Program-made: the position numbers and the translations under genes
Part shown: one piece after another, positions 45,701 to 53,931 of the stretch
Position numbering within the stretch: the stretch's first letter is position 1
Layout: each line of letters begins with the position of its first letter
Assembly: GCF_004138325.1 (NCBI RefSeq)
Contig: NZ_SBLB01000001.1
Location: 1,869,855-1,933,854, forward strand
DNA: 64,000 nt
DNA from: Spirosoma sordidisoli
Lineage (GTDB): Bacteria > Bacteroidota > Bacteroidia > Cytophagales > Spirosomataceae
Direction of reading: 5' to 3'
Notes under the pieces: model-generated
The model's input: only the letters and a program-made list of their open reading frames with translations
What the model was told of the DNA's origin: nothing
The model's database searches: none

Positions 45701-46072
45701 TGTTATGAACTGCACCCGGGTTCCACTGCCACTACCGTAGGGACCTTCATAATCGCCGGTCGGTAAGTTGCTGAACTCGATCCGCACCGGCGTACCGGCG
45801 GGTAGCTGCGCCGAGCTGAAACTAAATCTCCCGTCGGCATTGGTCGTTGTGGTAAGGGCCGTTCGGCTCAGGCCGGCAAAGGCCTGTACCGATACATCAC
45901 GAATGCCCACTTCGATAGGTAAGGTGTCGGAACGGACTCCGTTCAGGTCAAAGTCGCGGTATACAACCCCGCTGACCTGAGCCCGTACGCTGAACGTGCT
46001 CAACACAAGCAACAGGAACGGGCCCAACCATCTACTAAGTACAAGGATACGGTACGGGTAATTTTGTTTCAT
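42785..46072 (-). CDS. Large exported SdrD_B-domain protein
   Basis: A 1095-residue protein with a signal peptide ending near SVRAQ. The N-terminal region (about 30-150) is a Cna-B/SdrD_B-like beta-sandwich (VSGVVYRDFDLNGVRSD). The centre (about 170-610) looks like a propeller-type repeat region (GLAYQRRSKKLFSAAVLKRH, DMSEDDKTLYFVNLNDRKLYG). A second SdrD_B domain starts near 628 (IGNRVWFDDNRDGIQDAYEPG), then Ig-like or SprB-like Thr/Ala-rich repeats. It ends with CPEPICVPIRATRIR and has no recognisable type A or type B T9SS domain. A cell-surface role is likely. Confidence 0.75.
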   Translation of the reverse strand: MKQNYPYRILVLSRWLGPFLLLVLSTFSVRAQVSGVVYRDFDLNGVRSDTLPIEVGIRDVSVQAFAGLSRTALTTTTNADGRFSFSSAQLPAGTPVRIEFSNLPTGDYEGPYGSGSGTRVQFITAGASATAINIGLNYPSDFCQGTDVKLATPCYVNGNSNLTDGIPPDEQTARVDALVSVAYTASGVASPTNFYPTHLASAGEIGATWGLAYQRRSKKLFSAAVLKRHTSYGPLGPGGIYVTDITSSTTGSFLDVSTIGIDVGSDSHSGLSGNKLLPNADPGPMTDVGKRSFGGMDMSEDDKTLYFVNLNDRKLYGLSLGVPARVPTAADVKSWTIPDPGCSNGDYRPWAVKMYRGKLYIGVVCSAETSQQQSDLNVTIYRMDPSVANPTFESVLAFPLNFRRGPADLTTDPLNPQNSCARYDRWLPWTSAWPTPCGAGTNPYFVMHPQPMITDIEFDDDGSMILGFLDRFGMLGGVQNHDPNGNGFYDGFTGGDILRAYNNNGTYELEKNGKVGGRTGSGVANNEGPVDASNTGGEFYGLDNWIFFGNVAHAEVTNGALSLIPGYNEVVTSAFDPIEGVFKAGGLKVFNNTTGQVNRNYVLYAQVPGLFGKASGLGDSKPLCDPAPVEIGNRVWFDDNRDGIQDAYEPGVDGIVLTLHDMENGGLEIASQTTRDGGQYYFNNRTVPAGIQFNHRYEVRMDLSQLPLLDITLKGARPISVAGGRLAARGGRQSAAVQRSYAISPLNRTDGNPDTDQRDSDALTTGSSAVIAVTTGDAGQNNFTFDLSMFSCPMLAPEKEAITVCSGTPVDSVAAYGLHLSQVDQVRFVLFTSPQSGTAMYSGGTVLGTVSATAGPGISTTALSASATADSIKRAVLYTPLINITNNTATPQTQYIYAIIFPTPEDPACRQSGETIVNVLPALKARATGATLSCSTTAVTLMGEALYGDDTPATSATFVWAGPGGFSSTAPNPTTDQPGMYTLTVGDGSCPASVSTATATVTADTSVPSLTATVTAPTCPTCLATISASAPGASVSWTGPDSYTSTAFVNEVTQPGVYTVKATAASGCSISASVEVVELGCPEPICVPIRATRIR

Positions 46073-46229
46073 GCTAAGAGGCTGTTAAGTGGATGCAATT
46101 GGCAAAAAAGATGGTTAACCAGAGTTAACTTATCAGAACACGGTATATCAACGATACCGCAACCCGACAGGCCGCTTATCCGCTTATCAGGTAATAGCAG
46201 GATAAGCACCCGCTTAGTAGACAAAATCC

Positions 46230-46263
46230 TTGCCATCCGCAGCCGCTTTTCTCCGTATCTTTA
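46230..46263 (+). promoter_or_regulatory. priA promoter
   Basis: TTG (46230-46232) and TATCTTTA (46256-46263) separated by 23 nt, close to TTG-N~20-TAnnTTTG. It places the transcript start shortly before the GTG at 46286, which supports that start codon. Confidence 0.6.
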
Positions 46264-46285
46264 CAGAACGTACTCTTCAAAAAAG

Positions 46286-48811
46286 GTGGAAAATCAAGCC
46301 AATACGTTATTTACTTCTTTTGATGCGGACGAGGTAACCTTTTTTGCCGACCTGATTTTACCCATTCCGGTCCCAAAATTGTTTACCTATCGGATACCGC
46401 GTGGAATGGCCGATCTGGTCAAAATTGGTGCCAGAGTAATTGTTCCGTTTGGCAAGAAAAACAGCCGCGTTCTGACGGCTATCGTGGCCCGTTTACACAA
46501 CTCTCCGCCCGCAAACTATCAGGCCCGATATGTTACCGAACTCCTTGACGAGTACCCTTTAGTTAACAGCTACCAGCTGGAGCTTTTTCGCTGGATGGCC
46601 GAGTATTACATGTGCTGCGTGGGCGAAGTGATGAACGTTGCGCTGCCATCCGGACTGAAAATCTCGAGTCAGTCGAAGGTCCAGTTCAACCCCGATTTCG
46701 ACTACCCGGAACTGCTGACCGAGCACGAGGAGATTCTGCTGACCGAGCTCAAAAAGCAACCTGCCCTCACCTACGACGAACTGAGTCGGCTGGCGGGCGA
46801 AGGCGTCAACATAGCCGCGCTGATCAAATCGCTGGTCGGCAAGAAAGCGGTCATTGTTTTCGAAGAGATCCGGGAGAAGTACGTACCGAAGATGATCCGG
46901 AAGATTCGCCTGCACCCCAATTACGAAGAACGGGAGCAGTTGCTGGTACTACTGCAGCGGCTCGAAAAGCTTCCCAAACAGCAGGAAGTGGTCATGCGTT
47001 ACCTGCGCCACGTACCGGTGCAGCATAACCCGGCCCTCAACCAGAAAGGACTCGATAAAACGATTCTCAATCAGGATGACGAGCTGTCGCAGTCGTCACT
47101 CCAGACCCTGGTCAAGAACGCCGTTTTCGAAACCTTCGAGGTTATTCAGCCCCGGTTTGCCGACACCAGTGCCCCGCAGGGCGAAATACGGCTGACCGAA
47201 CACCAGCAACGGGCGGCCGAGCAGATCATGGCCCGGTTCGATCAGCAGAACATCGTGCTGTTTCACGGCATCACGGGCAGCGGTAAAACCGAAGTTTATA
47301 TTCACCTCATTCAGCAGGCACTGGCGGGTGGGTCTCAGGTGCTGTACCTGCTGCCCGAAATTGCGCTGACGACCCAGATTGTGGTCCGGCTGCAGCGGGT
47401 CTTCGGCGACAAAATGGGCATTTATCACTCCAAATTCTCGGACAACGAACGGGTCGAGGTTTGGAAAGGGGTGGTTTCGGGTCAGTATCAGTTCGTGGTG
47501 GGCGTACGGTCGGCGGTGTTTCTGCCGTTCGACAACCTGGGTCTGGTCATCGTGGATGAAGAGCACGAAACCAGCTATAAACAACATGACCCCGCGCCCC
47601 GCTACCACGCCCGCGATGTAGCGCTGATGATGGCCCATTGGCAACAGGCTAAGGTTCTGCTCGGCTCAGCCACGCCCTCGCTCGAAACGTATTACCAGGC
47701 CAAACAGGGACGCTACGGGCTGGTTGAGCTGCATCATCGGTTCGGCGACGCCACCCTGCCCAATATCCTGCTGATCGATACCAAACAGGAAAAGCGGCAG
47801 AAGACTATGAAGAACGAGTTTTCGTCGGCCCTGCTCGATGCGCTGGAGATGAACCTGGAGCGGAAAGAGCAGAGTATCCTGTTTCAGAACCGGCGTGGCT
47901 ACTCGCCCTACATGCAGTGCGAAGACTGCGACTGGACGGCCGAGTGCCCCAACTGCGCCGTTAGCCTGACCTACCACCAGCGCGATGCCGAGCTGCGCTG
48001 CCATTACTGCGGTCATAAGGAAGCGGTGCCGCGCCTGTGCCCGACCTGCGGTTCTACCAAAGTCAAAACCATCGGCTTCGGTACCGAAAAGCTCGAAGAC
48101 CAGCTGCAGGTTTATTTCCCGAGTTCGCGGGTACTGCGGATGGACCTCGACACGACCCGCGCCAAAGATGCCTACGGGCAGATCATCCGCGAGTTTGAAA
48201 GTGGCAGCGTCGATATGCTGGTCGGCACCCAGATGATTACCAAAGGACTGGACTTCGACAACGTCAGTCTGGTCGGTATCTTCGACGCTGACCGGCTCAT
48301 CCACTTTCCCGACTTTCGCGCTACGGAACGGTCGTTTCAGATGCTTACCCAGGTAAGCGGCCGCGCCGGCCGACGCGCTGGCCGGCAGGGTACGGTCCTG
48401 ATTCAGACGGCTAACCCGCACCAGAGCATCCTGCAAAAGATCATCCAGAATGATTACAAAGGCTTGTATGAGGAAGAGATTCAGGAGCGGCAGGATTTCA
48501 ACTACCCGCCCTTCTCGCGGCTTATCAAGCTAACCGTACGCCATCCCGACAAAGCCATTAGCCAGCAGGCCGCCGAACGCCTGTGCGCCGAACTGACCGA
48601 TGCGCTCGGCAGCACGCGGGTACTGGGTCCGGAGCAACCCCTGGTCGAGCGCATCCGCAATCAGTTTCTCTTCGACATTCTGATCAAGATCGAACGGGAG
48701 AAAGTCAATATCAAAGCCGTAAAGGCCTATATCCAGGACCGAATCAACGACATCCTGACCGACAAAGGTCTCCGCCAGGTCAGCATCGTCATCGACGTCG
48801 ACTGCCTGTAA
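46286..48811 (+). CDS. priA: Primosomal replication protein N' (PriA helicase)
   Basis: An 841-residue DNA helicase that restarts stalled replication forks. An N-terminal 3'-DNA-binding domain (FFADLILPIPVPKLFTYRIP) is followed by a winged helix, then helicase lobes with Walker A GITGSGKTE and DEEH box VIVDEEHETSYKQ. The zinc-binding insertion carries paired CxxC motifs (CEDC...CPNC...CHYC...CPTC). The later GLDFDNVSLVGI and QVSGRAGR motifs complete the core. GTG 46286 is preferred to the ATG at 46064: the extra 74 residues are unlike PriA, and a promoter lies between. It is divergent from the SdrD_B gene. Confidence 0.94.
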   Translation: MENQANTLFTSFDADEVTFFADLILPIPVPKLFTYRIPRGMADLVKIGARVIVPFGKKNSRVLTAIVARLHNSPPANYQARYVTELLDEYPLVNSYQLELFRWMAEYYMCCVGEVMNVALPSGLKISSQSKVQFNPDFDYPELLTEHEEILLTELKKQPALTYDELSRLAGEGVNIAALIKSLVGKKAVIVFEEIREKYVPKMIRKIRLHPNYEEREQLLVLLQRLEKLPKQQEVVMRYLRHVPVQHNPALNQKGLDKTILNQDDELSQSSLQTLVKNAVFETFEVIQPRFADTSAPQGEIRLTEHQQRAAEQIMARFDQQNIVLFHGITGSGKTEVYIHLIQQALAGGSQVLYLLPEIALTTQIVVRLQRVFGDKMGIYHSKFSDNERVEVWKGVVSGQYQFVVGVRSAVFLPFDNLGLVIVDEEHETSYKQHDPAPRYHARDVALMMAHWQQAKVLLGSATPSLETYYQAKQGRYGLVELHHRFGDATLPNILLIDTKQEKRQKTMKNEFSSALLDALEMNLERKEQSILFQNRRGYSPYMQCEDCDWTAECPNCAVSLTYHQRDAELRCHYCGHKEAVPRLCPTCGSTKVKTIGFGTEKLEDQLQVYFPSSRVLRMDLDTTRAKDAYGQIIREFESGSVDMLVGTQMITKGLDFDNVSLVGIFDADRLIHFPDFRATERSFQMLTQVSGRAGRRAGRQGTVLIQTANPHQSILQKIIQNDYKGLYEEEIQERQDFNYPPFSRLIKLTVRHPDKAISQQAAERLCAELTDALGSTRVLGPEQPLVERIRNQFLFDILIKIEREKVNIKAVKAYIQDRINDILTDKGLRQVSIVIDVDCL

Positions 48812-48845
48812 TTCCGGATTGGGCGGTCGCTCCGATTTTTCTCTG

Positions 48846-49097
48846 GCTTTCAGGCCGGGGCAAATGAATACCTATTCCCATTTCCCCGGCCTGAAGGCCC
48901 GGGCTATTCATGAATCTAACACATGGGGTCATTTCCGCAATCGGACGATCCATGAATTGCCCCGGTTTTTAAACCGGGGATTATTCAAACCGCCTATTCC
49001 CCGGCCTGAAGGCCAGGGCTAGCCATGGACCCAACACCCAGGGACACCTCCTCAACCGGACGATCCATGAATTGCCCCGGTTTTTAAACCGGGGATT
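48846..49097. repeat. Palindromic repeat cluster (CCCCGGCCTGAAGG / CCCCGGTTTTTAAACCGGGG)
   Basis: Two direct units about 116 nt apart (from 48882 and 48998) each carry CCCCGGCCTGAAGG at the left and CCCCGGTTTTTAAACCGGGG at the right, joined by CGGACGATCCATGAATTG. An inverted copy of the first motif (CTTTCAGGCCGGGG) begins at 48847. It fills the gap between convergent priA and the TonB-receptor-like gene, where it may also end transcription. It looks like a REP/BIME-type element. Confidence 0.88.
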
Positions 49098-49109
49098 ATT
49101 CAAACCCCA

Positions 49110-51563
49110 TCACCCCCCGATCCGGCCCTTCTCAGCCTCCAGACCGGTTTCGCGCTGGCGGGCGGCTTTGAGCTGTTTGCTGCCGAAATTGTACGTAAAA
49201 TTGAGCCGGATCTGACGACTCTCCCACCCGCCACTAGCGTCCATGTAGAGACCGCCAAACTGACTGATACCGCGCCAGCGCTGGCTGTTGAACGGGTCCG
49301 ATAGGGTCAGCACCACCGATCCCCGGTCGGCCAGCACCTTACGCTGTAAGCCAACGGTGCTTCCCCAGAAATGCCGGTTTTGAAAGGTGCCGCCCCAAAT
49401 AGAAGGCGAGGTATAATAGCCGGACACCTCCAGCCGCAACTGGCCGGGTAGCGTCAGCGTGTGCTGCGCATACAGACTCAGCACGTGAGCCGTCAGCCCA
49501 ATGCGCTTCCCGTCGCCGAAATTAGCTTCGTTGGCCGACCGATAAGCGCTTACGTTCATAAACACACTCCACCACCGGGCCACGTTGAACGGATAGCTCA
49601 CATCGACCGACAGCACGCGCTGGCTGGCCAGGTTGCGCGTGGTGATGTAGTTGCGGGGCCGACCGTCGGCGCTGCGAGCGCTGGTATCGGTAATCTCGGT
49701 GAAGAAATCCTGCGTGTCGCTGTAACTGAGGGAGGTTGTCAGTTTGTATTTGTAGGTACGCGACAACCGAAGGGTATTGGTATACTGTGGCCGCAAAAAA
49801 GCGTTGCCCTTCTGGTACGTCAGTTCATCGAGCTTCGACTCAAAGGGGTTCAGACTCTGGTAGCTCGGCCGGTCGATCCGGCGGCTGAAGGTGACCGAGA
49901 AGGTGCTGTTCGGTGTAGCCTTGTAGGTAATACCCGAACTCGGAAACGCATTCAGGTATCGGCGGGTCACCATAGCATCGGCCTGACTGACGGCGCTGGT
50001 CAACCGACCGTCCGACTCCGTCTGTTCGACCCGAAGGCCAAACTGCCCCTGCCATTTACCACGGCTTTTCTCGAACGACGCGTAAGCCGCGTAGATGGAT
50101 TCGGTGTAAACGAAGCGATTTGTTCGATCAGTATTCAGAACATCCTGACCGTTCTGAACGTCGAAAAAGTCGAAGTCGTTGCCGGTTCGTACCGACGAGA
50201 GTTTGAAACCCGCGCTCAGCCGACCACCCCAGAACCGCTGCCCATAATCTGCTTTCAGCGTTCGCAGGCTTATATCGGTCAGGGTATTCATGCGGTAATT
50301 GCGCTCAAACAGCAGCTCGTTCGTTACCGGGTCGATGTAGCGGTTGGGCTGGTAGGCGTCGCCGGTCGAGCGGAACCGGCCCAGGTCGGCATCAACGCTC
50401 AGCTCATGCCCCGAAGTGTCGGCGTAGCGGTAGTTCAGGTTAGCGTTACCATTGGCGCGGTTGCTCAGGTTCCGGTTGTCGGCAATGAGCAGCTGGTCCG
50501 GAACCCCTACCGCTGCGGTCACGAACCCGATGGGTGTGCGACCCAGTGTACTGGAGCTACCATCGCGCAGCATGCCGTCCAGCAACAGACCCAGCGTACT
50601 ATACCGGCTCACGAACCAGTCGGCCCCCAGCCGCGCATTATGCCCCGCCGACGTTGACCGGGTTTCGCTTTTCTGGTCGAAAAATTGCCCGCTCTGTTCG
50701 CGATAGAGGTTGATAAACGACCAGTCACGGGCCTGCCGCAGGCTGTAGCTGGCAAACAGATTGGTCTTTTTGACGCGGCTGTTCACCGACACGGAACCGT
50801 TGTATTTCGGGTAATAAGCGCCCTGCGCGAAGCCGAGCGTAGCACTTCCATTCGTACCCGCATCCGGACTACCCGCCCGGTTTCTTTTGAGCCGGATGTT
50901 GATAATGCCGGCATTGCCCTGCGCATCGAACCGGGCCGACGGCTGGGTGATAATCTCGATGGCGTCGATGTCGGTAGCCTGTAACGTCCGAAGGTAAGCC
51001 GCCAGGTCGGCCGGTCCAAGGGGCGAAGGTTTACCGTCGATGAAGATGCGAACACCATTCTTGCCCTGCAGCACGATATTATCATTGGGGTCGATCTGTA
51101 CTCCCGGCGCTTTCTGCAGCAGCTCAATCGCCGAACTCCCCGCCGAGGTGATGCTGCTCCCAACGTTCAGCACCAGCTTGTCGGGCTGCACGTCCAGCAA
51201 AGGCTTCGTGGCGGTTACCTTCACCTCGTTCAGCGATCGGGCGGCTTCGGTCAGTACGACAGCGCCCATCGAGCCAGCCTGTCCGTCAACGACCACCACC
51301 GGCCCCGAGGTCCAGGCGGCATACCCAACCCCCGTAAGCCCCACGCGGTAGGTACCGGCCCGTATTCCGGGAAAAACATACACACCGTTTTCGTCGGCCA
51401 CGGCGGCTTTTACCAGCACCGAGTCGGTGGCCTGCCGAAGGGTAGCCGTAGCGAACGGGATCCCCCGCTGCGAAGCGGTAACAGCCGTGCCGCTCAGCGA
51501 CGCCGTCTGAGCAAATGAGGGAGCTGACAGGATCAGCAAACATAGAATGAACAGGTTTTTCAT
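49110..51563 (-). CDS. TonB-dependent receptor-like outer-membrane beta-barrel protein
   Basis: An 817-residue exported protein: signal peptide (APSFAQ), a carboxypeptidase-regulatory-like beta-sandwich (about 22-110), a TonB plug domain (LNEVKVTATKPLLDV..., with the GVRIFIDGKPSPLGP stretch), and a long barrel of the OMP_b-brl_3 type. No SusD partner is adjacent, so nutrient uptake as a SusC/D pair is not indicated. The divergent two-component pair (51871-53700) could control it, an inference from position only. Confidence 0.88.
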   Translation of the reverse strand: MKNLFILCLLILSAPSFAQTASLSGTAVTASQRGIPFATATLRQATDSVLVKAAVADENGVYVFPGIRAGTYRVGLTGVGYAAWTSGPVVVVDGQAGSMGAVVLTEAARSLNEVKVTATKPLLDVQPDKLVLNVGSSITSAGSSAIELLQKAPGVQIDPNDNIVLQGKNGVRIFIDGKPSPLGPADLAAYLRTLQATDIDAIEIITQPSARFDAQGNAGIINIRLKRNRAGSPDAGTNGSATLGFAQGAYYPKYNGSVSVNSRVKKTNLFASYSLRQARDWSFINLYREQSGQFFDQKSETRSTSAGHNARLGADWFVSRYSTLGLLLDGMLRDGSSSTLGRTPIGFVTAAVGVPDQLLIADNRNLSNRANGNANLNYRYADTSGHELSVDADLGRFRSTGDAYQPNRYIDPVTNELLFERNYRMNTLTDISLRTLKADYGQRFWGGRLSAGFKLSSVRTGNDFDFFDVQNGQDVLNTDRTNRFVYTESIYAAYASFEKSRGKWQGQFGLRVEQTESDGRLTSAVSQADAMVTRRYLNAFPSSGITYKATPNSTFSVTFSRRIDRPSYQSLNPFESKLDELTYQKGNAFLRPQYTNTLRLSRTYKYKLTTSLSYSDTQDFFTEITDTSARSADGRPRNYITTRNLASQRVLSVDVSYPFNVARWWSVFMNVSAYRSANEANFGDGKRIGLTAHVLSLYAQHTLTLPGQLRLEVSGYYTSPSIWGGTFQNRHFWGSTVGLQRKVLADRGSVVLTLSDPFNSQRWRGISQFGGLYMDASGGWESRQIRLNFTYNFGSKQLKAARQRETGLEAEKGRIGG

Positions 51564-51633
51564 AGCTTTGGCGAATTGGATAGGTCAAAGCTAGACACCC
51601 GCTCCAGGGCCTGCCAGCCCCAATCGGTGAGCC

Positions 51634-51684
51634 GACAAATACGTCGCCGAACGGTAGCCCATTCCATTCAGCGACGTATTTGTC
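51634..51684. repeat. Perfect 14-bp inverted repeat between receptor and kinase genes
   Basis: GACAAATACGTCGC (51634-51647) and its exact complement (51671-51684) enclose 23 nt. It lies in the divergent promoter region, about 70 nt before the receptor gene and about 190 nt before the kinase gene. A possible binding site or stem-loop. Confidence 0.75.
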
Positions 51685-51751
51685 AACTCGTCGGAAAAAG
51701 ACGCCGGTCATCTATGAATCCGTATAGCTTTGTAAACGATGGGTATCCGTA

Positions 51752-51824
51752 CTCACCACGGACTACTCACGCGGCAGCCACACCATCCGGTCAGGTGGTC
51801 CGTGCGGACACGGACCACGGTGAG
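51752..51824. repeat. Dispersed hairpin repeat, copy B
   Basis: Contains the 30-nt element at 51795-51824, the reverse complement of 15747-15776 at 29 of 30 positions, plus a related flank (CACACCATCCGGTCAGG, resembling 15783-15801). It lies upstream of the histidine kinase gene. Confidence 0.85.
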
Positions 51825-51870
51825 ATAACGCCACGCGGAAACGAAAATAATTGTACAAACCAGGCTAACT

Positions 51871-52935
51871 ATGAACTGGAACCGGATTGCGTTTTGGGGC
51901 ATTACGTACCGCCAGCTGACGCTGATCGTGGGGTTGTACATCGTATCGGCGCTGCTCTACGACGGTGCGTTATCGATCAGCCAGCGGGCCTGGTCGAAAA
52001 GCCCCCTGTTCATTGACTTTCTCAATGAGGTTCCGAGGGCCCTGCTCGACTACAGCACGAAGCTGCTCGTTACGGCACCGGTCTGGTATCTGCTGTTCAT
52101 CCGCCTGCGCCACCTCACCCTAACCCGCCGAATTTTGCTGCACGTCATCCTGCTGCCCTTGTACCTGCTGGTCTGGCAGTTTGTGTACTACGCCATATCA
52201 GATGCACTGAAAATCGGGCGGCTGCGGGGTACGGGGCAAGTCTGGGATACGTATATCGGGGCGCTGTTCTACCTGGTGCAGTTCGGTATCTATCACGCCT
52301 ACGACTACTACCGGGATCTGCAACAGCAACGGCTCCGCGAAGTGCAGCTGCGCGAACTGGCGCTGAAAAGTGAACTGGCAGCGCTGAAAGCCCAGCTCAA
52401 CCCCCATTTCCTGTACAACGTATTCAACACCATCAGCGCATCGGTACCCCCCGCTCAGGAACGCACCCGCGAGCTGCTGGCCGAACTGGCCGATCTGTTT
52501 CGCTATCAGCTACAGGCCTCCAAAGCCGATGTGGTCACCGTGCGCGAAGAAATCGCCTTCGTCAAGAAATACCTCGACCTGGAAAAGGCCCGCTTCGGCG
52601 ACCGGCTCCGCGTCTCGTTCGATGTGGCCGATAACGTACTCGACAACACCATGCCGCCCATGCTCCTGCAACCGCTGGTCGAAAATTCGGTGAAGCACGG
52701 TATTGCGTCGCTCATCGAAGGGGGCGATATTCACGTGGGTATTCACCGGCAGAACGGACACCTGCACGTAGCCATCTCCGACACGGGCGTCGGCATGAAC
52801 GGCTCCAGCACCACCGGTCACGGCCTGGGGCTGGCCAACACCCGGCTTCGACTCGATAAAATGTACGGCAGCCAGCTGACCGTGGGCAACAGCCAGCCCC
52901 GGGGCGTCACCGTCAAATTCACCATACCAGCTTAA
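51871..52935 (+). CDS. LytS-type sensor histidine kinase
   Basis: A 354-residue kinase of the His_kinase (PF06580) type. Four membrane helices span about residues 15-145, then a short coiled coil (QQQRLREVQLRELALKSELA), the phospho-acceptor His179 in LNPHFLYNVFNTI, and an HATPase domain with LVENSVKHG (N-box), DTGVGMNG and GHGLGLANTRLRL. No extracellular sensor domain is evident, so the signal is probably sensed in the membrane. The response regulator follows 30 nt later. Confidence 0.92.
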   Translation: MNWNRIAFWGITYRQLTLIVGLYIVSALLYDGALSISQRAWSKSPLFIDFLNEVPRALLDYSTKLLVTAPVWYLLFIRLRHLTLTRRILLHVILLPLYLLVWQFVYYAISDALKIGRLRGTGQVWDTYIGALFYLVQFGIYHAYDYYRDLQQQRLREVQLRELALKSELAALKAQLNPHFLYNVFNTISASVPPAQERTRELLAELADLFRYQLQASKADVVTVREEIAFVKKYLDLEKARFGDRLRVSFDVADNVLDNTMPPMLLQPLVENSVKHGIASLIEGGDIHVGIHRQNGHLHVAISDTGVGMNGSSTTGHGLGLANTRLRLDKMYGSQLTVGNSQPRGVTVKFTIPA

Positions 52936-52965
52936 CGCAACCTGACCGGTTCTGCCGACCCGCCT

Positions 52966-53700
52966 ATGCAGAAAGTTATCATCATCGACGACGAAGCCGC
53001 CGGGCGTACCCTGATCCGGCAGTACCTCGACGCTTACCCCGCCCTGATCGTGGTCGGCGAAGCCAACAACGGCGTCGATGCCGTACGGCTCATCAACGAG
53101 TATAAACCCGACCTGATTTTTCTGGATGTGCAGATGCCGGGCCTGACTGGCTTCGACGTTCTCAAACACATCGACGAGATTCCGCAGATTATTTTCTCGA
53201 CCGCCTACGACCAGTACGCCCTCCAGGCCTTCGAGGTTCATGCCGTCGATTACCTCCTCAAGCCCTACACCCGCGACCGGTTCTCCCAGGCCATCCAGCG
53301 CGTGACCGACTCGCGGATGGGTAACCTCCAGAAAATTCAGCCCCTGGCCGAGAGTCTCCTCAGTACCGCCACAACCTATCCCGAGAAAATTCTGGTCCAG
53401 ACCGGCAACCGGCTCGTTACGGTCGCCGTGGCCGATATTCTGCGGATCGAAGCCGAAGGCGATTACGCCACGCTGGTTACCGCTACGGGCCGCCACCTCA
53501 GCAACTACGGCATCAGCGCGCTCGAAAGTAAACTCAACCCCAGTCATTTTCTGCGGGTTCACCGGTCAGATATCATCAATCTGCACGTTGTCCGCGAAAT
53601 CCAGAAATACCCATCCAGCTACGATGTCATCCTGCAGAACGGCGATGTGGTGCGCGTGAGCCGGTCGTATATGGACAAAATCCGGGAGCTGACCTTTTAG
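52966..53700 (+). CDS. LytTR-family response regulator
   Basis: A 244-residue regulator: receiver domain (1 to about 120) with acidic DDE at 8-10, phosphorylated Asp54 in LDVQMPG, and conserved KP (LLKPYT), then a LytTR DNA-binding domain (about 140-244) with ADILRIEAEGDYATLVT and HRSDIINL. It forms a pair with the upstream kinase. Likely targets include the divergent receptor gene, but no direct-repeat LytTR site was identified. Confidence 0.92.
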   Translation: MQKVIIIDDEAAGRTLIRQYLDAYPALIVVGEANNGVDAVRLINEYKPDLIFLDVQMPGLTGFDVLKHIDEIPQIIFSTAYDQYALQAFEVHAVDYLLKPYTRDRFSQAIQRVTDSRMGNLQKIQPLAESLLSTATTYPEKILVQTGNRLVTVAVADILRIEAEGDYATLVTATGRHLSNYGISALESKLNPSHFLRVHRSDIINLHVVREIQKYPSSYDVILQNGDVVRVSRSYMDKIRELTF

Positions 53701-53838
53701 GCGCGTACCCCATTCCGGCCCGATTCCGGTTTGCGCGATCGAGCCCGGATACACCGGCACCCTGACGACCGGGAGCCAGTCGAGCCGCTGTTCGGCTGCG
53801 TCAGCGGGGGCAAACCGGGTCGGGAGCCCGTCGGCTTC

Positions 53839-53875
53839 TTTGTAAATTTTCCGCGAACACAACTGTATATCTTTG
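53839..53875 (+). promoter_or_regulatory. pyk promoter
   Basis: TTTG (53839-53842) and TATCTTTG (53868-53875), an exact TAnnTTTG. The 25-nt spacer is slightly long. It lies 57 nt before the pyruvate kinase ATG. Confidence 0.55.
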
Positions 53876-53931
53876 TGTCCGGTTATTTTTGCACCGGCTT
53901 CTGGCCGTACTGCCCAACTTTTTCTTTCCCC

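Noticed and set aside
46064..46285. 74-codon N-terminal extension of PriA starting at the ATG 46064
   Set aside because: The residues are unlike PriA, overlap the start of the divergent gene, and a promoter lies at 46230-46263, so the GTG at 46286 is preferred.
48819..49022. Short plus-strand open frame after priA
   Set aside because: It lies within the palindromic repeat cluster and repeats its motif because the DNA repeats.
53731..53931. N-terminal extension of pyruvate kinase
   Set aside because: It is not similar to the family; the promoter at 53839-53875 falls inside it and ATG 53932 gives the standard N-terminus.
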